NCBI GenBank assembly: GCA_041558415.1
Contig: JBFFEY010000020.1
Span: forward strand, 1 to 48,012
DNA: 48,012 nucleotides
Reading direction: 5' to 3'
Origin: SG8-39 sp041558415
Lineage (GTDB): Bacteria; Pseudomonadota; Gammaproteobacteria; Burkholderiales; SG8-39
The position numbers and the translations under genes are program-made. How positions within the stretch are numbered: the stretch's first letter is position 1; the number at the start of each line of letters is the position of its first letter. Below, piece after piece: positions 12,150 through 20,604 of the stretch. A model generated the notes under the pieces. It had not been told where the DNA came from and did no database searches. It saw only the letters and a program-made list of their open reading frames with translations.

Positions 12150-13832
12150 GTGAACACAATGGCCGTCCGCGCGACGCCCAAAGGCCGCAGCGTCGACCCG
12201 CGGGCGCGCAAGCAGATCGCAGGGCTGCTCGACGCGGCGCGCAAGCGCACCGGCGTCGACCCTTGCCGCCGCGACCTGCTGATCGAGAACCTGCACCGCA
12301 TCCAGGACCGCTACGGGCATCTGTCGGCGGCGCACCTCGCCGCGCTGGCAGAGGCCATGCGCCTAGCGCAGACCGAGGTCTACGAGGTGGCGACTTTCTA
12401 CCACCACTTCGACGTGGTGAAGGACGGCGAGCCGGCGCCGGCGCCGCTCACCGTGCGCGTCTGCGATTCGATCGCCTGCGCGCTGGCCGGCGCCGACGAC
12501 CTGCTCGCGCGCCTGCCAGAGATTCTCGGCCGCACGGTGCGCGTGCTGCCCGCGCCCTGCGTCGGGCGCTGCGACGCGGCGCCGGTCGCCGTCGTGCACC
12601 AGAATCCCGTCGGCCATGCGAGCGTCGAATCGGTGCAGGCCGCGGTGCGCGCAAAAAAGACCGCCTGCGCGACGCCGAAGGCGATCGACTACGCCGCTTA
12701 CCGCAAGGCCGGCGGCTACCGCTTGATCGCGGAGTGCCTTGCCGGCCGGCACACGCGTGAGGCGATCACCAAGATCATGGAGGACGCGGGCCTGCGTGGC
12801 CTGGGCGGCGCGGGTTTCCCCGCCGGGCGCAAGTGGCGCATCCTTGCCGGCATGCCGGCGCCTCGGCTCATGGCGGTGAACATCGACGAGGGCGAGCCCG
12901 GCACCTTCAAGGACCGCTGGTACCTGGAGCGCGACCCGCATCGCTTTCTCGAAGGCATGCTGATCGCCGCCTGGTGCGCCGGCGTCGGCGAGATCTACGT
13001 CTACCTGCGCGACGAGTACGCCGGCTGCCGCGCGCTGCTCGAGCGCGAGTTGAAGAAGCTGCAGCAGCGTCCGCCCTGCGCCCTGCCGCCGATTCACCTG
13101 CGACGCGGCGCCGGCGCCTACATCTGCGGCGAGGAGTCGGCGATGATCGAGTCGATCGAGGGCAAGCGCGGCATGCCGCGCCTGCGCCCGCCGTACGTCG
13201 CCGAGGTGGGGCTGTTCGACTATCCGACGCTCGAGCACAACATGGAGACCGTCTACTGGGTGCGCGAGATCGTCGAGAAGGGCGCGGCCTGGTTCGCCGG
13301 GCAGGGGCGCAACGGCCGCAAGGGGCTGCGCTCCTTCTCCGTCTCGGGCCGCGTACAAAAGCCCGGCGTGCACCTCGCGCCGGCCGGCATCAGTTTGCGC
13401 CAGCTGGTCGACGAATACTGCGGCGGCCTGCTCGAGGGGCACCGCCTGTACGGCTATCTGCCCGGCGGCGCCTCCGGCGGCATCCTGCCGGCTGCGCTCG
13501 CCGACCTGCCGCTCGATTTCGACACCCTGCAGCCGCACGGCTGCTTCATCGGCTCGGCCGCGATCGTCGTGTTGTCGGAGCAGGACAGCGCCGCCGCCGC
13601 GGCGCGCAACCTGATGAAATTCTTCAAGGACGAGTCCTGCGGCCAGTGCACGCCCTGCCGCGTCGGCACCGCGAAAGCGCTGGCGCTGATGCAGGCAAAG
13701 CGCTGGGACCGCGGTTTGCTCGAGGAACTGTCGGGCGCGATGATGGATGCGTCGATCTGCGGCCTCGGCCAGGCGGCGCCCAACCCGGCGCTGAGCGTGA
13801 TGAAGTATTTTGCGAGGGAGATCGAGGGTTGA
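12150..13832 (+). CDS. fdhB: NAD-dependent formate dehydrogenase beta subunit (NuoE-NuoF fusion)
   Basis: A 560-residue diaphorase subunit that passes electrons from the catalytic subunit to NAD+. Residues ~15-165 are a NuoE-like thioredoxin-fold domain with the four [2Fe-2S] cysteines Cys105, Cys110, Cys137 and Cys141. Residues ~180-560 are NuoF-like: a glycine-rich NADH/FMN region (GLRGLGGAGFPAGRKW; later NIDEGEPGTFKDR and GAGAYICGEESA) and a [4Fe-4S] site formed by Cys497, Cys500, Cys503 and Cys537. Separate FdsG and FdsB proteins exist in Cupriavidus-type enzymes. The fused form resembles the two-subunit tungsten FDH1 of Methylorubrum. GTG 12150 is preceded by GGAG at a good distance; ATG 12159 is an alternative. 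Control is likely through site A. No fdsC/fdsD maturation genes are in the window. Confidence 0.92.
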   Translation: MNTMAVRATPKGRSVDPRARKQIAGLLDAARKRTGVDPCRRDLLIENLHRIQDRYGHLSAAHLAALAEAMRLAQTEVYEVATFYHHFDVVKDGEPAPAPLTVRVCDSIACALAGADDLLARLPEILGRTVRVLPAPCVGRCDAAPVAVVHQNPVGHASVESVQAAVRAKKTACATPKAIDYAAYRKAGGYRLIAECLAGRHTREAITKIMEDAGLRGLGGAGFPAGRKWRILAGMPAPRLMAVNIDEGEPGTFKDRWYLERDPHRFLEGMLIAAWCAGVGEIYVYLRDEYAGCRALLERELKKLQQRPPCALPPIHLRRGAGAYICGEESAMIESIEGKRGMPRLRPPYVAEVGLFDYPTLEHNMETVYWVREIVEKGAAWFAGQGRNGRKGLRSFSVSGRVQKPGVHLAPAGISLRQLVDEYCGGLLEGHRLYGYLPGGASGGILPAALADLPLDFDTLQPHGCFIGSAAIVVLSEQDSAAAAARNLMKFFKDESCGQCTPCRVGTAKALALMQAKRWDRGLLEELSGAMMDASICGLGQAAPNPALSVMKYFAREIEG

Positions 13833-13880
13833 GCTTTCGCGTTCTGTGCGAAGGGTATCGCGGGTGCGAAGGCAACGTTG

Positions 13881-13937
13881 TCTCCGCTTTTTGTGCTGTC
13901 TCGCGAAAAGCAGGCGAGACAACACAAAAAGCGGAGA
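13881..13937. repeat. 57-nt palindromic element, copy 1
   Basis: Arms 13881-13904 and 13914-13937 (24 nt each, 23 of 24 paired) around a 9-nt loop, GAAAAGCAG. It begins TCTCCGCTTTTTGTG and ends CACAAAAAGCGGAGA. It lies in the gap between fdhB and fdhA, 48 bp after the fdhB stop. Copy 2 at 14000-14056 is the same type of element in the opposite orientation. It could act as an RNA hairpin adjusting fdhA expression or as a dispersed REP-like unit. Confidence 0.85.
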
Positions 13938-13999
13938 TCGGAATGCGCGTGCGGGCGCGGTGCGCATGATTGAGCGCGGCGTGCATTGATTTTCATCGA

Positions 14000-14056
14000 T
14001 CTCCTGATTTTGTGGCGCTTCGCATGTTTTTCGCGAAGCGCCACAAAATCAGGAGA
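14000..14056. repeat. 57-nt palindromic element, copy 2 (inverted relative to copy 1)
   Basis: Arms 14000-14023 and 14033-14056 (24 of 24 paired) around a 9-nt loop, ATGTTTTTC. The loop's reverse complement GAAAAACAT matches the copy 1 loop GAAAAGCAG at 7 of 9 positions. The outer TCTCC/GGAGA, the TTTTGTG block and the inner TCGC/GCGA are shared with copy 1, while the arm bases that differ change in pairs. The right arm ends 22 nt before the fdhA ATG, so an RNA hairpin here could influence its translation. Confidence 0.88.
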
Positions 14057-14078
14057 CAAAGCAGCCTAGGAACTCGCG

Positions 14079-16886
14079 ATGGATCGAATCAAGACCCAGC
14101 AGCAGGCCGCCATGCCCATCGAGTTCAAGCTCAACGGCAAGAGCGTCGTCGGCCGTCCGGACGAGACCATCATCGAGTGCGCCCAGCGGCACGGCGTCGA
14201 GGTGCCGCACCTTTGCTACACGCCGGGCCTGCGGCCCGACGGCAACTGCCGCGCCTGCGTCGTCGAGGTGAAGGGCGAGCGGGTGCTGGCGGCGTCGTGC
14301 TGCCGCACGCCGAGCGAAGGCATGGACGTGACGACCGACTCGCCGCGTGCGCGCGCCTCGCAGAAGATGGTGCTCGAGCTGCTGCTCGCCGACATGCCGG
14401 CGGAAAGCTACACGCGCGATTCGGAGCTTGCGCACTGGGCGGAAAAACTCGAGGTCGGCAAGCCGCGCTTTGCCGCGCGCGCGCAGCCCGCGGCCGACGT
14501 CTCGCACCCGGCGATCGCGGTGCGGCTCGACGCCTGCATTCAGTGCACGCGCTGCCTGCGCGCCTGCCGCGAGGCGCAGGTAAACGACGTCATCGGCTAC
14601 GCATACCGCGGCGAGGCGTCGAAGATCGTGTTCGACTTCGACGACCCGATGGGCGCCTCGACCTGCGTGGCCTGCGGCGAGTGCGTGCAGGCCTGTCCCA
14701 CCGGCGCGCTGATGCCGGCGCGCGACGCGGGGCTCGCGAAAATCGACAAGACGGTCGACTCGGTGTGCCCGTTCTGCGGCGTCGGCTGCCTGCTGACCTA
14801 CCACGTCAAGGACAACCGCATCGCTTTCGTCACCGGCCAGGACGGCCCCTCGAACCACGGCCGGCTCTGCGTCAAGGGGCGCTACGGCTTCGATTACGTG
14901 CACCACCCGCAGCGCCTGACCAAGCCGCTGATCCGCAAGCCGGGCGTGCCGAAGGATCCGGCGCGCGCGCTCGACCCGGCCGACTGGCAGGCGGTGTTCA
15001 TGGAGGCGAGCTGGGACGAGGCGCTCGAAGTGGCCGCGCGCGGGCTGCGCCAGATTCGCGAGCGCAGCGGCGCCGACGCGCTCGCCGGCTTCGGCTCGGC
15101 GAAGGGCTCGAACGAGGAGGCCTACCTGTTCCAGAAGCTGGTGCGCACCGGCTTCGGCTCGAACAACGTCGATCACTGCACGCGGCTGTGCCATGCCTCG
15201 TCGGTCGCCGCGCTGCTCGAGGGCATCGGTTCGGGCGCGGTGTCGAACCAGGTGAACGACGTGGCCAATGCCGAGGTGGTGTTCGTCATCGGCGCCAACC
15301 CGACCTCGAACCACCCGGTGGCGGCGACCTGGATGAAGAATGCGGCCAAGCGGGGCGTGAAACTGATCGTCGCCGATCCGCGGCGGACCGAGCTGGCGCG
15401 CCACGCGGCGCATTTCCTGCAGTTCAAGCCGGACACCGACGTCGCGCTGCTAAACGCGATGATCCACACCATCATCGACGAAGGGCTGGCGGACGAGGCC
15501 TTCGTGCGCGACCGCACCAGCGGCTACGAGGCGCTGAAGAAGAACGCGAAGGCGTTCGCGCCGGAGAAGATGGCGCCGATCTGCGGCATCCCGGCCGAGA
15601 CGATCCGCGCCGTGGCGCGGCTGTACGCGACTTCCAAGGGCTCGATGATCCTCTGGGGCATGGGCATCAGCCAGCATGTGCACGGCACCGACAACGCGCG
15701 CTGCCTCATCGCGCTCGCGCTGATGACCGGGCAGATCGGGCGGCCCGGCACCGGGCTGCACCCGCTGCGCGGGCAGAACAACGTGCAGGGCGCCTCCGAC
15801 TCGGGCCTCATCCCGATGGTGTTCCCCGATTACCAGCGCGTCGACAACCCGGAGGCGAACGCGCGTTTCGAGAAGCTGTGGGGCGTGAGGCTCGACCGCA
15901 AGCCAGGCCTCACGGTGGTCGAGATCATGCACGCCGCCCACGACGGTGCGATCAAGGGCATGTTCATCATGGGCGAAAACCCGGCGATGTCCGATCCGGA
16001 TGTGGCGCATGCGCGCGCCGGGCTGGCGCGGCTCGAGCATCTGGTGGTGCAGGACATCTTCCTCACCGAGACCGCGGCGCTCGCCGACGTGGTGCTGCCG
16101 GCGACGGCCTGGCCGGAGAAGGACGGCAGCGTGACCAACACCGATCGCATGGTGCAGCTCGGGCGCAAGGCGCTGGCGGCGCCCGGCGAAGCGCGCGAGG
16201 ACCTGTGGATCATCAACCAGCTGGCGCGCCGTCTCGGACTGCAGTGGAACTATGCGCATCCGCGCGAGGTGTTCGAGGAGATGCGCCGCTGCATGGACTC
16301 GATCGCCGGCATCACCTGGGAGCGGCTGGAGCGCGATTCCTCGGTCACCTACCCCTGCCCGAACGAGGGCGACCCGGGCGAGCCGGTGGTGTTCCGCAGC
16401 CACTTCCCGACCGCCACCGGGCGCGCCAGGTTCGTTCCGGCCGACCTCATCCCGGCGGCCGAGCACCCGGACCGGCACTACCCGATGGTGCTGATCACCG
16501 GGCGGCAGCTCGAGCACTGGCATACCGGCGCGATCACGCGCCGTTCCGGGGTGCTCGACGCCATCGAGCCCGAGCCCACGGCGCTCGTGCATCCGCTCGA
16601 TCTGGCCGCGGCCGGGGTGCAGCCGGGCGAGCTGATCACCGTCGCCTCGCGCCGCGGCAGCATCTCGCTGTACGCGCGTGCCGACGAGGGCACGCCGCGC
16701 GGTACGGTGTTCGTGCCGTTCGCCTACTATGAGGCGGCGGCCAATCTGCTGACCAACGCGGTGCTCGACCCCTTCGGCAAGATTCCCGAGTTCAAGTACT
16801 GCGCGGTCAAGCTGCTGCGGGGCGGGTCTGCGCCGGCCGACCCGGGCTACGGCAAGGGCCGCGCACTGGCGGCGATCGCCGGTTGA
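14079..16886 (+). CDS. fdhA: Formate dehydrogenase catalytic alpha subunit (Mo/W-bis-MGD)
   Basis: A 935-residue cytosolic enzyme oxidising formate to CO2; the family can also run in reverse. Domains: an N-terminal NuoG-like [2Fe-2S] domain (Cys46, Cys57, Cys60, Cys74); two [4Fe-4S] ferredoxin motifs (Cys153/156/159/163 and Cys196/199/202/206); the FdhF-type [4Fe-4S] site (Cys230, Cys233, Cys237, Cys264); and molybdopterin domains to the C-terminus. In DHCTRLCHASS, Cys371-His372 takes the place of the Sec-His metal ligand pair of E. coli FdhF, so this is a cysteine enzyme. The start at ATG 14079 has TAGGAA 7 nt before it; ATG 14112 is an internal alternative. It pairs with fdhB, 246 bp upstream across two palindromic elements. 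Whether Mo or W is used cannot be read. Confidence 0.94.
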   Translation: MDRIKTQQQAAMPIEFKLNGKSVVGRPDETIIECAQRHGVEVPHLCYTPGLRPDGNCRACVVEVKGERVLAASCCRTPSEGMDVTTDSPRARASQKMVLELLLADMPAESYTRDSELAHWAEKLEVGKPRFAARAQPAADVSHPAIAVRLDACIQCTRCLRACREAQVNDVIGYAYRGEASKIVFDFDDPMGASTCVACGECVQACPTGALMPARDAGLAKIDKTVDSVCPFCGVGCLLTYHVKDNRIAFVTGQDGPSNHGRLCVKGRYGFDYVHHPQRLTKPLIRKPGVPKDPARALDPADWQAVFMEASWDEALEVAARGLRQIRERSGADALAGFGSAKGSNEEAYLFQKLVRTGFGSNNVDHCTRLCHASSVAALLEGIGSGAVSNQVNDVANAEVVFVIGANPTSNHPVAATWMKNAAKRGVKLIVADPRRTELARHAAHFLQFKPDTDVALLNAMIHTIIDEGLADEAFVRDRTSGYEALKKNAKAFAPEKMAPICGIPAETIRAVARLYATSKGSMILWGMGISQHVHGTDNARCLIALALMTGQIGRPGTGLHPLRGQNNVQGASDSGLIPMVFPDYQRVDNPEANARFEKLWGVRLDRKPGLTVVEIMHAAHDGAIKGMFIMGENPAMSDPDVAHARAGLARLEHLVVQDIFLTETAALADVVLPATAWPEKDGSVTNTDRMVQLGRKALAAPGEAREDLWIINQLARRLGLQWNYAHPREVFEEMRRCMDSIAGITWERLERDSSVTYPCPNEGDPGEPVVFRSHFPTATGRARFVPADLIPAAEHPDRHYPMVLITGRQLEHWHTGAITRRSGVLDAIEPEPTALVHPLDLAAAGVQPGELITVASRRGSISLYARADEGTPRGTVFVPFAYYEAAANLLTNAVLDPFGKIPEFKYCAVKLLRGGSAPADPGYGKGRALAAIAG

Positions 16887-16902
16887 AACCGTCGGCCTGC
16901 GC

Positions 16903-16945
16903 TTGACCGCCGTCAAGTGCGCGCCTGGCGCGCCGCGCCTATAGT
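16903..16945 (+). promoter_or_regulatory. Site B: Crp/Fnr-type operator and promoter of fhs
   Basis: TTGAC-CGCC-GTCAA at 16903-16916, flanked by GCGC on the left and GTGCGC on the right, 17 bp after the fdhA stop. A good -10 TATAGT (16940-16945) begins 30.5 nt after its centre. The arrangement matches sites A, C and D. The fhs ATG lies 52 nt after the -10. Confidence 0.75.
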
Positions 16946-16997
16946 CGCGCGACGCGCGGGGACAGGACCCGGAGCAACGCACAAGGAAGCGCAAAAC

Positions 16998-18668
16998 ATG
17001 GCATCGGACATCGAGATCGCACAGGCCGCGAAACTGCAGCGCATCGCCAAGGTCGCGCAGGACAAGCTCGGCATCGCCGACAAGCACCTCGAGCCGTACG
17101 GCCATTTCAAGGCCAAGATTGCGTTCGACTACCTCGAGTCGCTCAAGGGCCGCAAGGACGGCAAGCTGATCCTGGTGACGGCGATGACGCCGACGCCGGC
17201 CGGCGAGGGCAAGACCACCACCACGGTGGGCCTGGGCGACGCGCTCAACCACATCGGCAAGAAGGCGCTGATCTGCCTGCGCGAGCCTTCGCTCGGTCCG
17301 GTGTTCGGCGTCAAGGGCGGCGCCGCAGGCGGCGGCTACGCGCAGGTGGTGCCGATGGAGGACATCAACCTGCACTTCACCGGCGACTTCAACGCCATCG
17401 CGCTGGCGAACAACCTGCTCGCGGCGATGCTCGACAACCACATCCACCACGGCAACGAACTCGGCATCGACGTGCGCCGCATCCAGTGGCGGCGCGTGGT
17501 CGACATGAACGACCGTGCGCTGCGCGACATCGTCGCGTCGCTCGGTGGGCCGGGCAACGGCTACCCGCGCGAGGACGGCTTCGACATCGTCGTCGCCTCC
17601 GAGGTGATGGCGATCTTCTGCCTGGCGACCTCGCTTGAGGACCTGAAGAAGCGCCTCGGCAACATCGTCGTCGGCTACACGCGCGAGCAGAAGCCGGTGC
17701 GCGCGCGCGAGCTGCGCGCCGACGGTGCGATGACGGTGCTGCTCAAGGACGCCCTGATGCCAAACTTGGTGCAGACGCTGGAGAACAATCCGGCGTTCAT
17801 CCACGGCGGGCCGTTCGCCAACATCGCGCACGGCTGCAACTCGGTGATCGCCACCCAGTCGGCGCTCAAGCTCGCCGACTACGTCGTCACCGAGGCCGGC
17901 TTCGGCGCCGACCTCGGCGCCGAGAAGTTCGTCGACATCAAGTGCCGCAAGAGCGGACTGCGGCCCAATGCCGCGGTGATCGTCGCCACGCTGCGCGCCC
18001 TCAAGTACCACGGCGGCGTCGAGGTGAAGAACGTGAACGGGGAGAACCTCCCCGCAGTGGAGAAGGGGCTCGCCAACCTCGAGCGCCACGTCGACAACGT
18101 GAAGAACGTCTTCGGCATCCCCTGCGTGGTGTCGATCAACCGCTTCAGCTTCGACACCGAGGCCGAGATCGAGGCGGTCAAGGCGCGCATGCAGTTGCTC
18201 GACGTGCCGGTGGTGCTCGCCAACCACTGGGCCGAGGGCGGCAAGGGCGCGGCCGAGCTGGCGAAAATGGTGGTCGAGCTGTGCGAGCAGCCTGCCAAGC
18301 CGACGCTGGTCTACGACGACGGCGATGCGCTGTGGGACAAGATTGGCAAGATCGCGCGCAAGGTGTATCGCGCCTCGGAGGTCACCGCCGACACCAAGGT
18401 GCGCAACCAGATCAAGAAACTGCAGGACGACGGCTACGGCCACTACCCGGTGTGCGTGGCGAAGACGCAGTACTCCTTCTCGACCGACGCGCAGAAGCGC
18501 GGCGCGCCGGAGGGGCACGTGATCAACGTGCGCGAGGTGCGCCTCGCTGCCGGCGCCGAGTTCATCGTCATGATCTGCGGCGACATCATGACCATGCCGG
18601 GCCTGCCCAAGGAGCCGGCGGCGAACCGCATCGACCTGATCGACGGCAAGGTGGTCGGGCTGTTCTAG
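16998..18668 (+). CDS. fhs: Formate-tetrahydrofolate ligase
   Basis: A 556-residue formyltetrahydrofolate synthetase that condenses formate, ATP and tetrahydrofolate to 10-formyl-THF, feeding the folate C1 pool. Signatures are the ATP-binding TPTPAGEGKTTTTVGLGDAL, then LREPSLGPVFGVKGGAAGGGY (seen as GPVFGVKGGA), INLHFTGDFNAI, and the C-terminal GHYPVCVAKTQYSFS and GDIMTMPGLP. Length is typical (~556). ATG 16998 follows AAGGAAGCG. It lies downstream of formate dehydrogenase but has its own regulated promoter (site B), so formate can be sent either to CO2/NADH or to folate. Many betaproteobacteria lack Fhs, so its presence here with oxalate genes is informative. Confidence 0.96.
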   Translation: MASDIEIAQAAKLQRIAKVAQDKLGIADKHLEPYGHFKAKIAFDYLESLKGRKDGKLILVTAMTPTPAGEGKTTTTVGLGDALNHIGKKALICLREPSLGPVFGVKGGAAGGGYAQVVPMEDINLHFTGDFNAIALANNLLAAMLDNHIHHGNELGIDVRRIQWRRVVDMNDRALRDIVASLGGPGNGYPREDGFDIVVASEVMAIFCLATSLEDLKKRLGNIVVGYTREQKPVRARELRADGAMTVLLKDALMPNLVQTLENNPAFIHGGPFANIAHGCNSVIATQSALKLADYVVTEAGFGADLGAEKFVDIKCRKSGLRPNAAVIVATLRALKYHGGVEVKNVNGENLPAVEKGLANLERHVDNVKNVFGIPCVVSINRFSFDTEAEIEAVKARMQLLDVPVVLANHWAEGGKGAAELAKMVVELCEQPAKPTLVYDDGDALWDKIGKIARKVYRASEVTADTKVRNQIKKLQDDGYGHYPVCVAKTQYSFSTDAQKRGAPEGHVINVREVRLAAGAEFIVMICGDIMTMPGLPKEPAANRIDLIDGKVVGLF

Positions 18669-18717
18669 GCGCGCCTGCACCCGGGGCACGGCGGCGCGAG
18701 AACGCCAAGGAGATCGC

Positions 18718-20031
18718 ATGGAAACGATGCAGTGGCTCGCCCTCGTCATCTTCGCGATCACCATCGTCGCGGTAGTCGCCAACGTCGTCGACAGCACGCT
18801 CGTCGCTCTGATCGGCGTTGTGGTCATGATCTGGGCCGGCGTGATGACCGACGAGGAGGCGTTCCGCTACGTCGACTGGAACGTCATGGCGATCCTGGTC
18901 TCGATCTGGCTGATCGCCGGCTACTTTGGCCAGACCGGAGTGCCCTCCTGGCTTTCGCTGCAGGCGCTCAAGCTCTCCGCTGGACGGCCGGGCGTGCTGG
19001 TGATGATTCTCACCTTCCTCGCCGGCGTGATATCGATGTTCGTGGACAACGTGGTGACCATCCTGATGATGGCGCCGGTCGCGCTGCCGCTCGCGCGAGC
19101 GATGAAGCTCCGGGCCACGCCGGTGATCCTGATGATCGGCTTCGGCGCGAACTTCATGGGCACCGCGCTGCTGATCGGCGACCTGCCACCGCAGATGCTG
19201 CACAGCGTGGCCGGGGCGGAGTTCGGCGATTTCCTCTGGCAGCGCGGGCGCCCATCGTCCTTCCCGATCCTGATGCTCACGTTCGTCGTCACGCTGGGCG
19301 TGATGTGGGTCTACGGCTTCCGCGGCAGCACCCGGGTCACGAACCTGGGCGAGCTGGGCATCGACGCGCGCATCCCCAACCCCCTGTTTGCGAGCATCGT
19401 CGTGCTGTGGTTCGTCGGTACCGTGATCGCCATGTCGATGCGCCAGTACCTGGGCGTCAAGCTTGGCTTCATCGCCCTCAGCGGGGCGGTATCGCTGGTC
19501 CTCGTGCTGCAGCTGCTGGGCGAGCGCGTCAAGGCGGCGAACTTCGAGAAGTCGATGCAGGAGCTCGACTGGCGCGCAATCTTCTTCTACATCGCCCTGT
19601 TCGCGCTGGTCGGCGGCTTGGAGAAGTCGCACATCCTCGAGATGCTCGCCGAGGCGCTGAAGCCGCTGTTCCAGCAGAGCTACGCGCTGGGTGCGACGGC
19701 GCTTTACTGGGTCACGGTGCCGATCGTCGGGCTGGTCGAGCACGATGCCTACATCCTCACCTTCCTCTACGCCATCCGCGACCTCGGGCAGGCCGGGATC
19801 GAGCCCTGGCCGCTCTACTGGATGCTGCTGTGGTCGGGGACGCTGGGCAGCAACCTGACAGTCGCCGGAGCGCCGGCGCTGTACGTGGCGTTATCGCTCG
19901 CCGAGCGGGAGGAGAGCCGCAAGGTGAGCCTACGCGAGTTCCTTGCCTGGAGCATACCGTTCACGGTCGTCTGCTCGCTTGTCTGCTACGTCCTGGGTAT
20001 GCTCATCTGGGTACTGCCCTACGCGAACTAG
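18718..20031 (+). CDS. SLC13/ArsB-NhaD type permease
   Basis: A 437-residue integral inner-membrane protein with about 11-12 hydrophobic segments. It starts with a helix pair (LALVIFAITIVAVVANVVDSTL region) and carries the ion-transporter superfamily hallmark of a helix hairpin near SMFVDNVVTILMMAPVALPLA and the matching C-terminal region GSNLTVAGAPALYVALS. This places it with ArsB/NhaD/DASS-type anion or Na+/H+ transporters. The substrate cannot be told from sequence; an organic acid anion is possible in this context. ATG 18718 follows AAGGAG. It is 49 bp after fhs and 17 bp before the uspA-like gene, so the three may be one transcript under site B. Confidence 0.82.
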   Translation: METMQWLALVIFAITIVAVVANVVDSTLVALIGVVVMIWAGVMTDEEAFRYVDWNVMAILVSIWLIAGYFGQTGVPSWLSLQALKLSAGRPGVLVMILTFLAGVISMFVDNVVTILMMAPVALPLARAMKLRATPVILMIGFGANFMGTALLIGDLPPQMLHSVAGAEFGDFLWQRGRPSSFPILMLTFVVTLGVMWVYGFRGSTRVTNLGELGIDARIPNPLFASIVVLWFVGTVIAMSMRQYLGVKLGFIALSGAVSLVLVLQLLGERVKAANFEKSMQELDWRAIFFYIALFALVGGLEKSHILEMLAEALKPLFQQSYALGATALYWVTVPIVGLVEHDAYILTFLYAIRDLGQAGIEPWPLYWMLLWSGTLGSNLTVAGAPALYVALSLAEREESRKVSLREFLAWSIPFTVVCSLVCYVLGMLIWVLPYAN

Positions 20032-20048
20032 TGCCGGGAGAGACCGCC

Positions 20049-20501
20049 ATGTTCAAGCACATCCTCATCCCCACCGACGGTTCCGAGCTCAGCCGCCGCG
20101 CGGTGCTGGCGGGCGTGAGACTCGCGCGTGCGCTGGGCGCCAAGGTGACTGGCCTGTTCGCCGCTCCCGCGGCTACGCCGATCGTGTACCGCGACCTGCT
20201 GCCGGTCGGCTACGGCACGCCACAGCAAAACGCGGTGCTCATCAAGCGCGCAGCCCGGCATCATCTCGACGTGGTGGCGCGCGCCGCGAAGGCGGCCGGT
20301 GTGCGCTGCGAGACGGTGAGCGTGATCGACGACTATCCCGCCGACGCCATTCTCATGCAGGCGAAGAAGCGCCGCTGCGACCTGATCTTCATGGCTTCGC
20401 ACGGCCGGCGCGGCCTGCGCGGTGCGCTGCTCGGCAGCGAAACACAGAAGGTGCTCGCCGCAAGCGCGCTGCCGGTGCTTGTCTACCGGCGCAAATCTTG
20501 A
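20049..20501 (+). CDS. Universal stress protein (UspA family)
   Basis: A 150-residue cytosolic UspA-fold protein. It begins FKHILIPTDGSELSRRAV and ends with the nucleotide-binding loop SHGRRGLRGALLGSETQKVL followed by PVLVYR. The G-x2-G-x9-G-S type loop predicts ATP binding. ATG 20049 lies 17 bp after the permease stop, so translation is probably coupled to it. UspA proteins often sit next to transporters and modulate or report on them. The TGA stop overlaps a degenerate copy of the regulatory palindrome (20498-20511). Confidence 0.9.
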   Translation: MFKHILIPTDGSELSRRAVLAGVRLARALGAKVTGLFAAPAATPIVYRDLLPVGYGTPQQNAVLIKRAARHHLDVVARAAKAAGVRCETVSVIDDYPADAILMQAKKRRCDLIFMASHGRRGLRGALLGSETQKVLAASALPVLVYRRKS

Positions 20502-20511
20502 CCGCAGTCGA
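20498..20511 (+). promoter_or_regulatory. Degenerate fifth copy of the TTGAC-N4-GTCAA palindrome
   Basis: TTGAC-CGCA-GTCGA overlapping the usp stop codon, about 100 bp before the exchanger gene. It has one mismatch to the core, and no -10 box lies at the spacing seen at sites A-D, so it may be non-functional. Confidence 0.3.
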
Positions 20512-20604
20512 GACCGCGGTTTCAATATCGCAGGAACGCCTCGACGACGTGCTGCTGCCGTCGCGTGCCGTGCCGCGTTCACGCACCGAGAGAAAGAGCA
20601 TCGT

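Noticed and set aside
13841..14059. Short frames on both strands through the two fdh palindromes
   Set aside because: They arise from the inverted repeats themselves and have no start signal or domain; the palindromes explain them.
15450..18827. Very long open frame on the minus strand (over 1100 codons) and similar ones opposite tctA, sucCD and the kinase
   Set aside because: They lie opposite genes with clear domain signatures and are Arg/His/Ala-rich. They are typical high-GC antisense shadows without recognisable motifs.
20422..20604. Upstream extension of the exchanger to an ATG inside the usp gene
   Set aside because: The extra ~60 residues are Arg/Cys-rich, overlap the usp 3' end in another frame and do not resemble a membrane protein.
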